Under the pieces are notes generated by a model that saw nothing but the letters and a program-made list of their open reading frames with translations, did not search any database and was not told the origin of the DNA. Below are positions 27,365 through 39,604 of a stretch of 64,000 nt of DNA, one piece after another. Positions within the stretch are counted from its first letter, which is position 1. The number at the start of each line of letters is the position of its first letter. Source of the DNA: Parapristionchus giblindavisi (Eukaryota; Nematoda; Chromadorea; Rhabditida; Diplogasteridae); NCBI GenBank assembly GCA_943737045.1, contig CALSFV010000259.1:62001-126000 (forward strand), written 5' to 3'. The position numbers and the translations under genes were made by a program.

Positions 27365-30300
27365 ATGAAGTACCATCGAAGTTCTTCAATATTTCGTCAT
27401 CGTTTCCTTCTTGCTATCATCACGATCGTTCTCACCTTCTATTGTGTATCACTCTATTTTCATCCCTTCGACTTTCTCAGTAGAGTCAATAGCGACAACT
27501 CCACTGCGGTAAGCCTTCTTTGGGCTTAACGCCTACTGTTTCCACATTAATTCACATTGGTGAACCAAGAGGAAATAGAACTAAACTGTTCCGATGACTT
27601 TTTGAATAAAGAATCCAAATGAAAACTAATGTGCACATATTTTTAATTCCCCAATGATCAGATATATATTATTGAACGATAGATAATTACAGATCAATAC
27701 ATTATCTCCCTATCCTATTATTCTTGACGACTGTGAATGTCTTCAGTCTGATGGAACCATTGAGAATATGTGCTATTCTCGGCCAGATAATGCAACAGTC
27801 ATAGGAAAGAGATTCAATTGCAATCTCGTTCGATATCTAGAGAAACTAGGTATACTTTAATTTCATACATTTTTTTCTCTGTTTTTATCAGTAAGTCAAT
27901 TGGCCATCAATGCTTATTGAAACGTCACCAAACTCTTCTAAGAATTCTGAGATTTAACAACCCGAATGGATCTTTCTGTCCAAAACGATATCATCGAATT
28001 TATAACATCTTCAATGAAAAAAATCCATTACAGGATTATCCGGAAGTATTCCGCGAATGGTCGATCTTGACGCATTCGACTATAGTGTTGTAGTCACAGC
28101 GGCTTCTAGTACCCACTACAGACATGTATCCAGACTGGTACGTTCAAGCCAGTTATAATAATAGAATGAGCATCGCCTCTTTTCTTTTTTTCGTCTTCTC
28201 TTTTTAGCAAGTTGTAGACAGCCTATCTGATCAGATTTTAAAAACATACCAAACGATAAATAAATTAAACAACGATTCCGTTAAAATTCATACCCAACGA
28301 ATATTTGCAGATCTTTCGTATGCGAAAGTTCTATCCGGATGTAAAACTCATTTTGTACAATCTCGGTTTAACCTCACCTCAGCTCATTCAACTGTCAGAG
28401 GTTCGATCAATATTCCTTAATTATGATTATTTCTTTTCATAACATTTTCTTATCTTCGAAACTCTCTTATTAAAAATGTCTTACCTATAGTCCGACAATA
28501 AAAGTATGAGATTATTATATTGAGACAGACATTCGGATGCATCCTTACATTAACTTTGGCGAACACCAATAATCAAGTTGTCAAAACAGTGCAAGTGTCC
28601 GAGACGTACAAGATATCTACGAATCTACGATTTTAAATATCTTTTACCCCAATAGCATTCCATTCACGTGATCATATCATGCTTGCTCATGCGCGTTCAA
28701 GCACAAAGTACATTGATGAACACGTTAGTTTTTATTATGCCCTTTTGAACATATGAAAGATAGTTCCTATATACGATAATATAATATTCATGAGAAAAAA
28801 ACAGACCATTCTATTCAGGTTTGCAGCTTAGAAATAAGAGACTTCAACTTCGATCTCTACGGCGATCACGTACGAAATTTGGGCGAATTTCGATGGAAGC
28901 CAATCATTATAGCAGTGAGTGAAATTTTTATGAATAAACTTTTATCATGAAACTCGATTCGAAAAAAAAAACTGAAGAGAGGGCAACGATTGTGAAGAAT
29001 TTATTATATGCTATAGGTAAATACATTCGTTCAGATCATACCTTCTTCATATATTTCGCATCGAATTTTAAGGAAAAAAAAAGAAATAAACGTCGTTCTA
29101 GGAGACACTTAGAGACTATTCGTCCATGTGGTACATGGATTCATCTATTGTTCCTAAGAGAGGCCACTTCAGAAATGTTCCTGATTTAATCAAGTGAGTT
29201 AACTAATACTATCAATAATGAATATTAACCGTCTACAAATCTCTTGATTTCTGTGTATGAGGATCACCACATTTTTTCCCTCTTGTACTTAACAGGTCTG
29301 GCCTTTATTTACAAACAACTATTTCCAATTTGCATAGAAACCTGGTGCTCTTTCCTCACATCTTATAAGCTCTATCCTTATTTATTTATTGATTGTTTTG
29401 TTAATCCATCGGTGTAATACAACACATGAATAACGCGAAAGTTGAGCAATGAGCATGGAAGTACTTTTCAGATGTCGTGACTCTCGTACTATCGACGTAG
29501 TCCCTTCAATCGATGAGAGAGATCAAAGAGAGGAACTCTCAGCACATGAGAGTGGATTCGATAAGTACGTTCACATGAGAAATCTACGAGAGTGTAAAAA
29601 GGTTCGTGACAGTTTCTTAGAAAGCGCATATTTCACATACAATAATTTGCATGATTTATTGAAAACGATTGATATCGTCGAAAAAACTTGAACATGCGAA
29701 TTATATTTTTCGTTCAGTCTAAATATCTTCTCCATAGCTTCACAGGACATGGAATTTATGCAGCCACCCATCCAGGTTAATGATCCTGTTTTGATTTTGT
29801 TCACTTTCAATTTCCTAAGTAGATTTTCTACTGAAGTGATGATATTATTTTTTTTTCAGGCATGTTCGAATGGTTTCCCACCAATATAGCAGAGATCAGG
29901 AAGCGAAAGGCAAAAATGTACGAAGCAGGACTCGCCTACATTGTCAAATCCAGTGAAATGATCAGGAACGTATTGAAATGGTCAGTCGTCTTTCTTGAAC
30001 TTTCAAATCACGTTAAGTCAAATGACTAGAGAACACAGAGGTGAGTGAGAGGAAAAAAAGATAATGAGATTAGAAGAGATCGAGATGACAGCGAAAGGTT
30101 TGGATCAGAGATCAATCAGACAAATATGACGTATGATTATATATTGTAATAATATTTATAATACCGTTAATATATTTTTTTCGCAAAATTTATTCCATTA
30201 ATTCGGATAATCTAAAATAAAAATACATTTATATGATGCTACGCCTAATGTGGCCCAGATAAAACTGTGACAATGTCAGGTACGTTCTGTGCGCACTAGA

Positions 30301-30897
30301 AAGAGAATGCATGGCACCTGCGGGAGCTGTGCCCTATTGTTTCTTCGACGGACTTGATCAATACACGGACTATGCAAAGTGCCATCGATATGATCAATCA
30401 GTCAGTTTTTTTTTAAATCGTTATTGAATCTATACTTTAACCGAACCCCTGGACCATACTCTCGGCTTTTCGTTCAATATACGAAACCAATCCGAACTTT
30501 GTGAGCTCCCATTGCTCTCAGAGAAAGTTCCATGCGATGAGTCAGATGGAACCGGCTCCGAGAATGCTGTTAGTGACGAACTAACTAATGTCTTTAATTT
30601 CATTATTTTCACGTATACACCAACCATTGCTCAGCTAATTTGAAAACGCCGCTACTTTCGTTATCTTATAAACTGTTTGAATATACCCGAAAATTAGGAG
30701 AATATAATTTACGAAAAATTTTTGCTTATTTTCAGGCCCTTAACATTCTTCTCGCCAACGCCAACTACTACGACCGACATTATTACTCGTCCGAGATCGT
30801 CGATTTCTTTTCCATACAACGAGAAATCGAAGAGGAAGATTTCGTTGATCTCGCTTTTCTCAACTGCGTCACTCCATCGCTTGTGGATAACATTTAG
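27365..30897 (+). CDS. DUF1647-family type II membrane protein (glycosyltransferase-like)
   Basis: Eleven-exon model, 397 aa: 27365-27508, 27693-27849, 28034-28137, 28311-28400, 28819-28914, 29102-29193, 29296-29344, 29718-29775, 29860-29980, 30280-30400, 30736-30897; all phases agree. The ATG lies 2 nt after a CATCCAG acceptor that could receive a spliced leader. Residues 14-33 are a hydrophobic anchor after a basic start, as in Golgi type II enzymes. Recognisable DUF1647 blocks follow: VTAASSTHY (about 121-129), [28 protein letters not shown] (207-212), [12 protein letters not shown] (253-264) and [14 protein letters not shown]. The family is nematode-expanded and resembles glycosyltransferases, but its substrate is unknown, so the enzymatic role is inferred. 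Exon 7 uses the weak donor GTGCTC and is the least certain part. An AATAAA lies at 31265. Confidence 0.85.
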
Positions 30898-32939
30898 GTA
30901 GCAATTGGATGTCACTTAAACCTCAAGTCTCAGAGTGTATAATTGTGAAAGCTCACCAATGGGTGGATTTTCGATCTATTTTACGGGTGTGTGCAGAAAA
31001 AAGTATATTTTAGAGCCAAATCGCAAACCATAGACGGGTTAATTATTCACTGGTTTAAAAATCTTCGAAAAATGTTCATGTCAGATTTGTCTCTCTCAAT
31101 TTTGTGTGCTCTCTCGACTGTTCTGTGTTCTCTGCCCTCTAATGTGAACAAGTTTACTCCCACTTACTCATCTCCCTATCACTCACATTCTTACGGGTAA
31201 CCTATGCAAAGATTTGTGCTTTATTCTATTCCTCTCTGTACCATGTTTCCTTTCTTTCTTGCCAAATAAAGCGCGTTTTTGCCAAAGCCGGGACCACTCA
31301 TTCTGCCATGATTTTATTTATCTTCTTTTGATTGTAACTATGTATAGGGGTTCCACCAACGTCATTGTATCGAATCAGATTCTTGTGCAGTAATTTTGCA
31401 GAATAAATACGTGTTACTGTAACGATCTCGTGTATCTTTGAACTGTAGTTAAATATATTGATTCAATCTTTATTGGCAATTGGTTGGCCTTTAAAGGCGC
31501 CCATAAGAGGATAAGTGATCTCTAACTCAATGCGGCTAACTTCAAAGACAAGTTTGATGTAAATCGGAATGGACACATCACAAGAAATTGCATTGATTTG
31601 TTCATTAATCTCTCACTGATCACTTCGTCAACTGTATATTCATTTCGCTTCTATCATTTTCACAAACCTTTTCCCCCCGATCCCTACCACTCTTTTACTG
31701 GCTCACCAATTGTTTCACAGACCGTAGAGCTGTCATACATTCTAAAATATTTATCATATTTTTTGCCGTGTAAAAAAATTATTGCTGGCCTGATCTTATT
31801 TCTTAATCAATAGGTGCGAAAGTGAAAAGTAGAGAAAAAAGTGAAAGAGGTTGCGCGGAACCAAGAGACTATATGAGAGAATGACAAAATAATTGGAACT
31901 AGACGTGATAGAGTATTGGAGTTGACCCTTAAAAGGCGAATTGGTATAGGTGTGATCAATGTTGTGTCAAATTGTGTCGATTCTTTTCGGTTTCGCAGTT
32001 ACAATGGTCATATTTGAAATACGCTATGATCAGTACAACATGAGAAAGTGGAATAGTGTGTGTAGGGTGAGAAAGTAGAAAAGTGAACTAAGGAAATTTT
32101 CACCGCAGATCTCATCACCTTATTTTTCATTTTTTTTCATTCATATGCGAAACTCGAAAGAACGAAGAGAAACGACGAAATCTTGTGAGCAATCATATTT
32201 TCAAGTACAACTGTAACGAGATCTCATCACCTTTTTCATTCAAGCAAACTGACAATCTTGTGAGCAATCTTTTCAACTGTAACACTTCTATCAATCACTT
32301 ATTTTGATTAGTCTCGTGGCTTGAATCAGTTGATGTATGCCTCGACACATTCTTCATCATGTTTACAGTTATGATCCATAATTCATTCCGATGACTACGC
32401 CCACTTCCGGTGACCCATCATTCATTCACTCAATATCTCTCCGATGTTGCCTTATGACAAGAGATTGATCGATGGCTGAGAGGTGACAGTACGAGAGAGA
32501 TTATACAAAGAGCGAGATAGACAAAAATTGATAAGGAAATGAGAAGAGTGATTAGTTGGTGTAACGATATATCACAGTGTGCTATAACATATACACAGCT
32601 TTCGTGTTAGAGAAAGAGCCAAATATCGAGAGAGAGAGAGAACACTTAAACAGCTATTTTTCTCAATGAAACGATTCCATTTGTATGTTCATTGTACTTT
32701 GATCCTAGAACAGTGATGTACTATTTCCTCCCCTGTTTCTATTGCATCTCAACAGTTTTATCGCTTTCCAACTCAAGCAATTTATCGCATTCACTGAACC
32801 CTCTTAATGATTTGTCTAGTTCCTTCGACTTTTCTGTCTGTCATTTCGAAACTATTTTGGTCATATCTTGTTTGATTTTTGAAAATTTGGTTTAACCCCA
32901 GACTACACCCATTTCTCTCTTCAACCAAATTTCCCTTGT
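30898..32939. other. Intergenic region with poly(A) signals
   Basis: This gap lies between two plus-strand genes. AATAAA at 31265-31270 and again near 31402 could end the DUF1647 transcript. Short ORFs (for example 31598-31813) show no domain. About 32,100-32,260 has two similar stretches (ATCTCATCACCTT...TTTCATTC...AATCTTGTGAGCAATC), a small diverged duplication. Confidence 0.45.
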
Positions 32940-32966
32940 AGCAACGACATAGGAATCAAGACCATA

Positions 32967-35319
32967 ATGGGTCACGAATCGGATGCGATAATTCAAGAAG
33001 CAACGAAGAGAACGGCATCTCTGGTGTCCAATGCATTTCGAGTGAGAGCTTTAAAAATTAATGCGAATACTTATCTTTTTTTATAAAACTCTACACCAAC
33101 GATCTTCAAATTTAAATAAAATGTAAAACGCTTGCAAATATTTGAGTTTGTATAATTGCAGAGGAGTATTCGTCGTTTATCTACGTTGAGCAGGAGAATG
33201 AGGAGAGGGGATGACGTTCAAGACGATACAACTACCCCGTCCTCCAACTCATCCGGTCCTATACCAGAAGAAGAAGGATTGAATTCATCCGAAGAAGTGA
33301 TTGCCGATTTCATCGTTAAACCAAAGACTAAGAACACTTTGATCTTGAATACATCGACCATGCCACGCTTTGGATCGTTCCGAATCAAGAAGCAGCCTAC
33401 ATTCAAGGCAAACAATCAACCATCGGTAAGTGGTCTTCAACTAAATACAATAAATATTACCGATATCTCGTCCACAGTTATTTCTAATTTTCTGCAATAC
33501 TTATTTCATTAAAGCCAATATTTATAGGAGAACTCACCTTGCAACCTGGCGACACAAGACGGTCACTTCGCTGGCAAAATTCCTATGAAGAAAGTGAATG
33601 ATCAAGTGGGTCCAACCGAACAAGGAGAACATTTCATGAAGATTACTTCATTTGAGAAACGAAGGAGGTATATTAGAGGATTCAAATCATATTGCCATAG
33701 AAAATAATTTACTTAGCTGTTAATATATAAGAGACTCTAATTTTCTAACATAGTCGATGCACATGAATTTTTCTATGGCATAAAAAGTTCTTTCCCAAAA
33801 AGCAGACAACAACTGTGGTGCCATAAAAATTTTTCGTCAGAATTTTTCAAAAGTGTATCTGAAAAGCACAGACAGACTTTGAATGAATGCATACCAAAAT
33901 TTAAATAGGAACGGAATCACTTTCACAAGCACATAACCATTTGAAGATTGAGCGTTAAATCCTAAAAATTATCTTTCGGGTTTCCTTTAATTTTACCCAA
34001 GTCTATGGAAAATTCTACAATCAGCCAAAATACTTCCCGAAATCTATATGTGTATAATCCAATTATCCAATATTAAAAATCGATAACCCATTGACTAAAA
34101 TTAATCCAAATGTGCGTCAAATCTGATCGTTTCAGACAGAATCAGAATTTCGGTGTTGCCCTCCATGCGAATCAATCGCTATTCTGTCCAGAGCAGGTAC
34201 TGCCTAAACTTGATTCATTCAATTTCTTTCAATTGTAAGTTGTATTATTTTTAAATTGTTTAAATTTGAAGGCTAGTCAAATCGAGATCGAATTGCTCAC
34301 ACGAACAGCGAGAGATTTTATCGTTCAGGTTAGTTTTATCTCTCATTTTTTACAATCGATCGAATGGAGAACCAAACTGTCTAATGGTAATTGATGTGAT
34401 CATTGATTTGGATAGATGGCCCACAAACGTTCTTTACTCTCTAAGTTCTATACTTTTCTTAAGTTTTAAATGTAGTTTTGCTGGCCCATCATTAACCGAA
34501 AAATACATTAAAGCGAGATACAGTACATTTATTGATTGGTAGAACTACTTTAAGATGTGACATCAGGGGAAGATTGACAAATAGTTTGTCTTAAAAGGTG
34601 GGTTGACAATTGCTTGTCCATACGCGCATAAAGTTTTGTTTGTTTATTAATCTTCATGGATAACTATACAGATTACTGCTCCGAATGGAGAGAAGAGTCC
34701 GCCACTGAGCATTCATGGATCGTGCACTTCTGCAAGGTTTTCGCCTTCCAATGTAAGTGATAATGATCTTACTTATGATGGTTTTGAACTCCGTTAAAAC
34801 AATTTTGAATTTTAAAAGTGGCACTAATCGAATCATATTCGCCCCCAGAGATTTACAGTCCAGCATGATCTCTTCTCCTAAAAAAACTTACGAATATTCT
34901 ACAATCACTAGATTTAAGGTTGGATGTGGCCATGGAGTCTGGCGTCTAGAGGTGTTTCGAAGGGAACAAGCCAAATACGTTCCCAAGACTGTAATGGAGG
35001 TAGAGATCATTGACAGATCGTTGATATGATTCTTTCATTACATTTTTTGTAACAAAGATACACAATGTTTTATGAGTTTTATGGGTGTGGGAAAATAATT
35101 GTTCAAACACATCTATGAACAATGAAAATTGAATAAAAGCTGAAAGAAATTCTGACTGTCTGATCGAAATTTATATCTAAAGAGCTTCTCCGCGTTTTCG
35201 CAATGTTAAAAAAACACTTTCAGATAAATCTACGAGGATGTGGTCTTCTTGTTTTCGAAATTAAGCGCAGTGGAGAATTGAGGCTATTCGATCGACTATG
35301 GCTCAATATTATCGATTAG
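32967..35319 (+). CDS. Unrecognised 304-aa protein with basic N-terminus
   Basis: Eight-exon model: 32967-33041, 33162-33425, 33528-33667, 34136-34196, 34272-34328, 34672-34752, 34859-34999, 35224-35319. All junctions keep frame and the last exon ends in TAG. A CTTGTAG acceptor at 32,940, 27 nt before the ATG, may be the trans-splice site. I do not recognise the family. Residues 25-41 are strongly basic (RRSIRRLSTLSRRMRRG), then about 25 residues rich in Ser, Thr, Pro, Asp and Glu look disordered. A more ordered C-terminal part follows, with ITRFKVGCGHGVWRLEVFRR in exon 7 and GCGLLVFEIKRSGELRLFDR in exon 8. The latter, rich in alternating hydrophobics, suggests a beta-structured domain. There is no signal peptide or membrane segment, so it is probably intracellular. 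AATAAA lies at 35407-35412. Confidence 0.75.
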
Positions 35320-35406
35320 CAAAACTGTCTATCGATTTTTCACCGCTTTAATTGCCCACACAACTTGTATTAGATTGGAAAACTGTACAATTGTTCTATA
35401 ATATAT

Positions 35407-35412
35407 AATAAA
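35407..35412 (+). terminator. Poly(A) signal AATAAA
   Basis: A canonical hexamer 88 nt after the stop codon of the 304-aa protein gene, in an AT-rich 3' region. It is the best-placed signal for that transcript. Confidence 0.5.
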
Positions 35413-35624
35413 GTGCCCAATTGCCATATATATTTTTCATGTTCAATACATTAATGAATTATTTAAATCCGTGCTATCCACTAAGGAAGAAGACATACTA
35501 TATGCTGATGTATTTTCATCTATACTTTTCATCTTCCCTAGTTCTAAAATAAACATTTCGCTAAGATTGATAGTTCGTTTCTAAGTATAGGGTTATAAAT
35601 ACTTAAAGTTATTTTCGAAACGAA

Positions 35625-36205
35625 CTAGAGCGACATGTTTATTTTAGAAATGAGAAAGATGAAAAGGTCATTACATTGTATCGTTTTCACACATCTCAAA
35701 GATAGCGTAATACGTTGGATTATGTAATAATAGATTGTGTAGCCTTCGTTAGATATGACGGCTAAAGATTGAACAAATACCACATTTTCCATTTGAAGAA
35801 GTGCAGAAAGGGAGTGGGATAAACAATTGGATCCCTCTTGATCTGTAAGTGCCTTTCTATACGATATTAATATCAAGTACTGCAGTGAATGTACGGCATA
35901 AACAACGGTAGCCCCTACAAGAATAACAAATAGACACATTGAATAAGAGTCCAACCTATTAGACTGAGCTTTAAGCTGCAATGCAATCATTTTTATTTTC
36001 AAAAAAATACGCACTCTTTTCTGAAAAAAAAAAGGTCAATTTGATCTTTGATCTTAGAAAAAAAACTTGTGTTCACTCCAGCCAGGATGTTCATTATATT
36101 CATTGCTTTGTAGTATCCATCAAGTAATGGATTCCTAATGGACAAATGAATGCTTCTTCTAATGGAAGTTAATACTATTTTAGGGCGGAGTCTCGTCGTA
36201 GACAA
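35625..36205 (-). CDS. Hypothetical small membrane protein
   Basis: Two-exon model on the minus strand: 36205-36077 and 36020-35625, 174 aa, joined in phase 0 across a 56-bp intron with a TTTTTTTTCAG acceptor. The second exon holds the longest uninterrupted ORF of this area. Its segment MCLFVILVGATVVYAV is a good transmembrane helix, followed by a second hydrophobic stretch. The N-terminus is basic (TTRLRPKIVLTSIRR). I do not recognise a family. It is convergent with the 304-aa gene (stop to stop about 300 bp). An extra intron around 35,840-35,878 is possible. Support comes from ORF length and splice context only. Confidence 0.4.
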
Positions 36206-36307
36206 AGATTCTATTATTAATTATCCTTGTACACAAGTCCGGATCTTGGTTCTTTGAGTGCAATTTGGATAGAGAATTCTTCTTCGGCAATCAATCCAAG
36301 TTATATC

Positions 36308-36556
36308 ATGAAGTCCGCTCTTCTCATCGGCTTAATCATCGCTGTTCTTCAACTTCCAGGTCAAAATATTATGTTATTAATATTTCCTCTTGTATTAACA
36401 ATATTGTGATTAATATTGTGATATGCAAGAAACAAATTTAAGCGATTTTTTTCAGAGACGCTGGAAGGACGATACTTGGTCGATTCAAACAGTATTGTCC
36501 CCAATCGAATTCGACGTGCTTTCCCCAATGATGATGAGACCAAGAGATGGTTGGAG
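36308..36556 (+). CDS. Secreted protein, first two exons (3' part unresolved)
   Basis: Exon 1 (36308-36359) encodes MKSALLIGLIIAVLQLP, a typical signal peptide. Exon 2 (36456-36556) follows in phase after a TTTTTTCAG acceptor and encodes ETLEGRYLVDSNSIVPNRIR and onward. It contains a tetra-residue RIRR site that could be a proprotein cleavage site, and ends WLE before GTAATC. Exon 2 ends in phase 0. The downstream exon is unclear: 36842-36973 after CTGCAG is in phase and ends in a stop, while the exons at 37.6-38.5 kb are out of phase unless a small exon is missing. No family is recognised. Confidence 0.5.
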
Positions 36557-37534
36557 GTAATCCCATATCTTTCTTGATTATTTCAGTGTTTGATAGACAC
36601 GGTATTTTTGATATAAGAACATATATAATATACTCATTTTCTCAATCCAAGATCGTGTCAGTCAACTAAATTTAGCAATGTATGCATTATTAGGGGGTTC
36701 CGGTATAGTTTAATGAGATCTTATTATAAATATACGTGTGAGATACGTGGATAGCGACGCAAGATGAACTCAATTACACTTTCAGTCAAATGCATGTCAC
36801 GGAATTGCGTTCGATGGTTTCGGTTCCGTCTTATACTGCAGGTGTCCTTCGGAATATTGCATGTATTAAACAAGAACATTTCGTCAAACGTGATAATCAA
36901 ATCTACTATAAGAAAAAAATATATACCTAGTAGGTTCAAACTCAAAGTCACCTATTATTTCGAATTAAATTAACGGTTTTTAGCGTTCACTTCGATTTTC
37001 CCATATTGTCGTTCCTTTTTTCATCTATGTTCCCAATTTTATGCATTACTAATTATCTTATTAAATACTTTACAATCTCTTAACCTTTGCCGTACATATT
37101 ACAAGTGATCTCAACTTTGTACATATTGATTCACCGTACCGACTCATGCTAAGAAAATGATTTTTTGTCCACAAAATATCTCTGGTACAAGAAACATTAA
37201 AAATAAGTCAAAAAATAGTTTTTGAAAGCTAATCGTGTTACATTACATTGATCACATATCAATTCTGATCATATGAATAATTAAATAGGTTGCATGTTAC
37301 TCTCTTTGTCATCTAAGTAATTATAATACTTATTTACAATTTACAATTTAATGAAATATATCAAGCACACTTCCGAAATAATAATTATAATGCTTAAATT
37401 CATAAAGTACATGATGAAACGCCGGATTATAAAATAACATCTGCATAATAGGCTGATCTACGTCGGAATTAAGGTGCTACAGATCATCAAAAATGATGTG
37501 CGTCATCGAGATAATGTATAATATCTCTATAGAA

Positions 37535-38455
37535 ATGCTTCTCCTTATCTTTCTCTTACTGTCTCTATCATCATACGCATCACGAGTCGCTCATATCGGA
37601 ATTCCGTCGTCCGTGTTGCATCATATACGCACAGTCTACACAGACATGGCGCAACTTCGTGTCTGGGTTTCTGAACTTCAGGTAAGCCTTTCATACTTCA
37701 ATAATATTAAAAAAGATGTTTTGGTTGTCGAATTATCGTCGCGCACAACAAAATAAGATATAAAGAAAACAAAAATTGAACAATTTTATTTGTGATATGT
37801 ACATGCTGTAAACAAATTTAAAAGAAAATATGCGTTTTCACTCTACAGTTTACATTGTTATTTCCATCGCAATTTTGCATTTCCGTCATTTTTTTTTCAA
37901 AATCGTCCATTTTTTTTTTGCATTCACAGTTACTATTTTCGTCTTCCACATTTCACTGCATATTTAATTAGAATATTTAATAGCCGTTAAGACAATATAT
38001 ACTTAAGTAAATATACAAATCTAAGATCTACGTGGACAGTGTGGCGGCTGAGACAGAAGATCTTCGTCCTACTCTCGCTAGAAGAATCGGCAACTCTCTT
38101 CGTACATCATTCAGGAACATCAAGGGAAAAATCGTTAGTGCATGTTATTTAGTTATTTTGACAAAATAATATTCGTTTCTAAATATTACTTAACATTCCT
38201 GTCTAGACGAAAATGTCTGTGTTCTAATTTAATATTTTTACTAATTAGTATTTATGTTGCACTTATAACTTCAAGTATTTGTAGAGAACAAATCGCTCTC
38301 GATCGGTGAAAGGAACGAAGTACTACGCCCTCACTAATGAAGATATTCCAGTGAAGAAAGAGACAGAGGTGGACATGACTAATTTTAAAAAAAAAATTTT
38401 TTATTTCCAGGAACAGCCTGCTCCGCGCAAGGATCGTTCACGCTCCTGCCACTGA
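37535..38455 (+). CDS. Small secreted basic protein
   Basis: Four exons, all phase 0: 37535-37681, 38026-38133, 38285-38368, 38411-38455; 127 aa. From the chosen ATG the protein begins MLLLIFLLLSLSSYAS, a strong signal peptide. An upstream in-frame ATG at 37493 would add 14 residues. The mature part has an amphipathic stretch (VYTDMAQLRVWVSELQIYVD), then basic residues (RRIGNSLRTSFRNIKGKIRT), and ends RKDRSRSCH. One C-terminal Cys is present. No domain is recognised. It could instead be the 3' part of the gene starting at 36308, since exon 1 there is phase-compatible with the sequence after CATCACGAG at 37571. Confidence 0.55.
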
Positions 38456-39600
38456 CCAGAAAAAATATCTTAAAAGCACTTTTTTAAACGAATATACTTT
38501 TCCTGAAGCACGATCAATACTGATAAAAGCTATGGTATTCATGTTGAAGCATATCACTGATCAACCAAGCGTACACGATATATTCACGGTAGAATGCATA
38601 TTTGTGTGAGGTAATTCAATAACAAAAAAGGAGAAAAGTTGTGTATCTTATATAGTATGAAGGCGTCATTGGACGTGAGTGTGATAGGAGTTTCAATAGT
38701 ATATTTTTGGATAGCAATGGTTGCCCTTGCCAACGGCTCCTTCATAGTACACGCCATTTTTTTACAATATTTTCAGAGCAAATCAATAGGATAATATAAT
38801 TATTATTCTGTAATTTTCTATTGTAAAGATTTTATGTTGACAACGAGCCTGTCCATTACATGTGAGACGAGGAAGCCAATGCAAAATTGAGAGACATGGG
38901 GCGTGAATTTAAAGTCAATTAACAGATTGAATACACAAAGACATTCTTTTTTTGAATATCGTTTTGTCATTGTCTAAGTAGTTAGCGCGTAATCTATTAC
39001 ATTTTAATGGAGTATTACAATATGGTGACGACAAATTCGGTACATACATACGCAATTATATCTCAATTTATAATAAGCTTTAATCTCTTGTCAAGCGTCC
39101 TAGAACGGTTTGAATTAAACACCGACAACCGTTCATTCATATAATATAAAATATAAAATACTAAATTAAGAGAGAATTATTTATAATTCTGACGTCAGCA
39201 ACGACCAGGCATACGCTCAAAATAACATAAATCTTGTTGAAGTAGTCAATTGTAGTAACGACAAAAAAAGATATTGATCAGAGGTTGTTCGTATACCATA
39301 CTCATTTAAGACTATAACAGTTCAGAAAACAGTACTTTTATACAAAACTTGTTGATTCGTGCAGCTATTGACATTGTAAAGCCTTAAAAATCGATCATGT
39401 GAAGGGCAAGGTTGATTGGTCTTAACGAAGTTAAACGAATACAGTATGAAATTTACTGGCACTACTATATTTAACTACAAATTTCTAGCCGATAATCGTA
39501 GATGAATTGCTTTATAACCGTTCGTTTTGCAAAAGATACACGCCATTATTGCTTTAGTTGTAGACAAATAAAAATTAAAAATATAACAAAATTGTGCCAA
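38456..39600. other. Intergenic region, AT-rich
   Basis: I see no exon chain, RNA gene or repeat here beyond general AT richness. It separates the small secreted-protein gene from the large palindrome. Confidence 0.45.
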
Positions 39601-39604
39601 AATT

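Noticed and set aside
27818..28093. 91-aa ORF overlapping exons 2-3 of the DUF1647 gene
   Set aside because: Retaining this segment puts the chain out of phase and gives an immediate stop. Skipping it with the CATTACAG acceptor restores the conserved VTAASSTHY block.
29449..29691. 80-aa ORF inside the DUF1647 gene
   Set aside because: It lies in the predicted intron 7, does not resemble the family and does not join in phase with the neighbouring exons.
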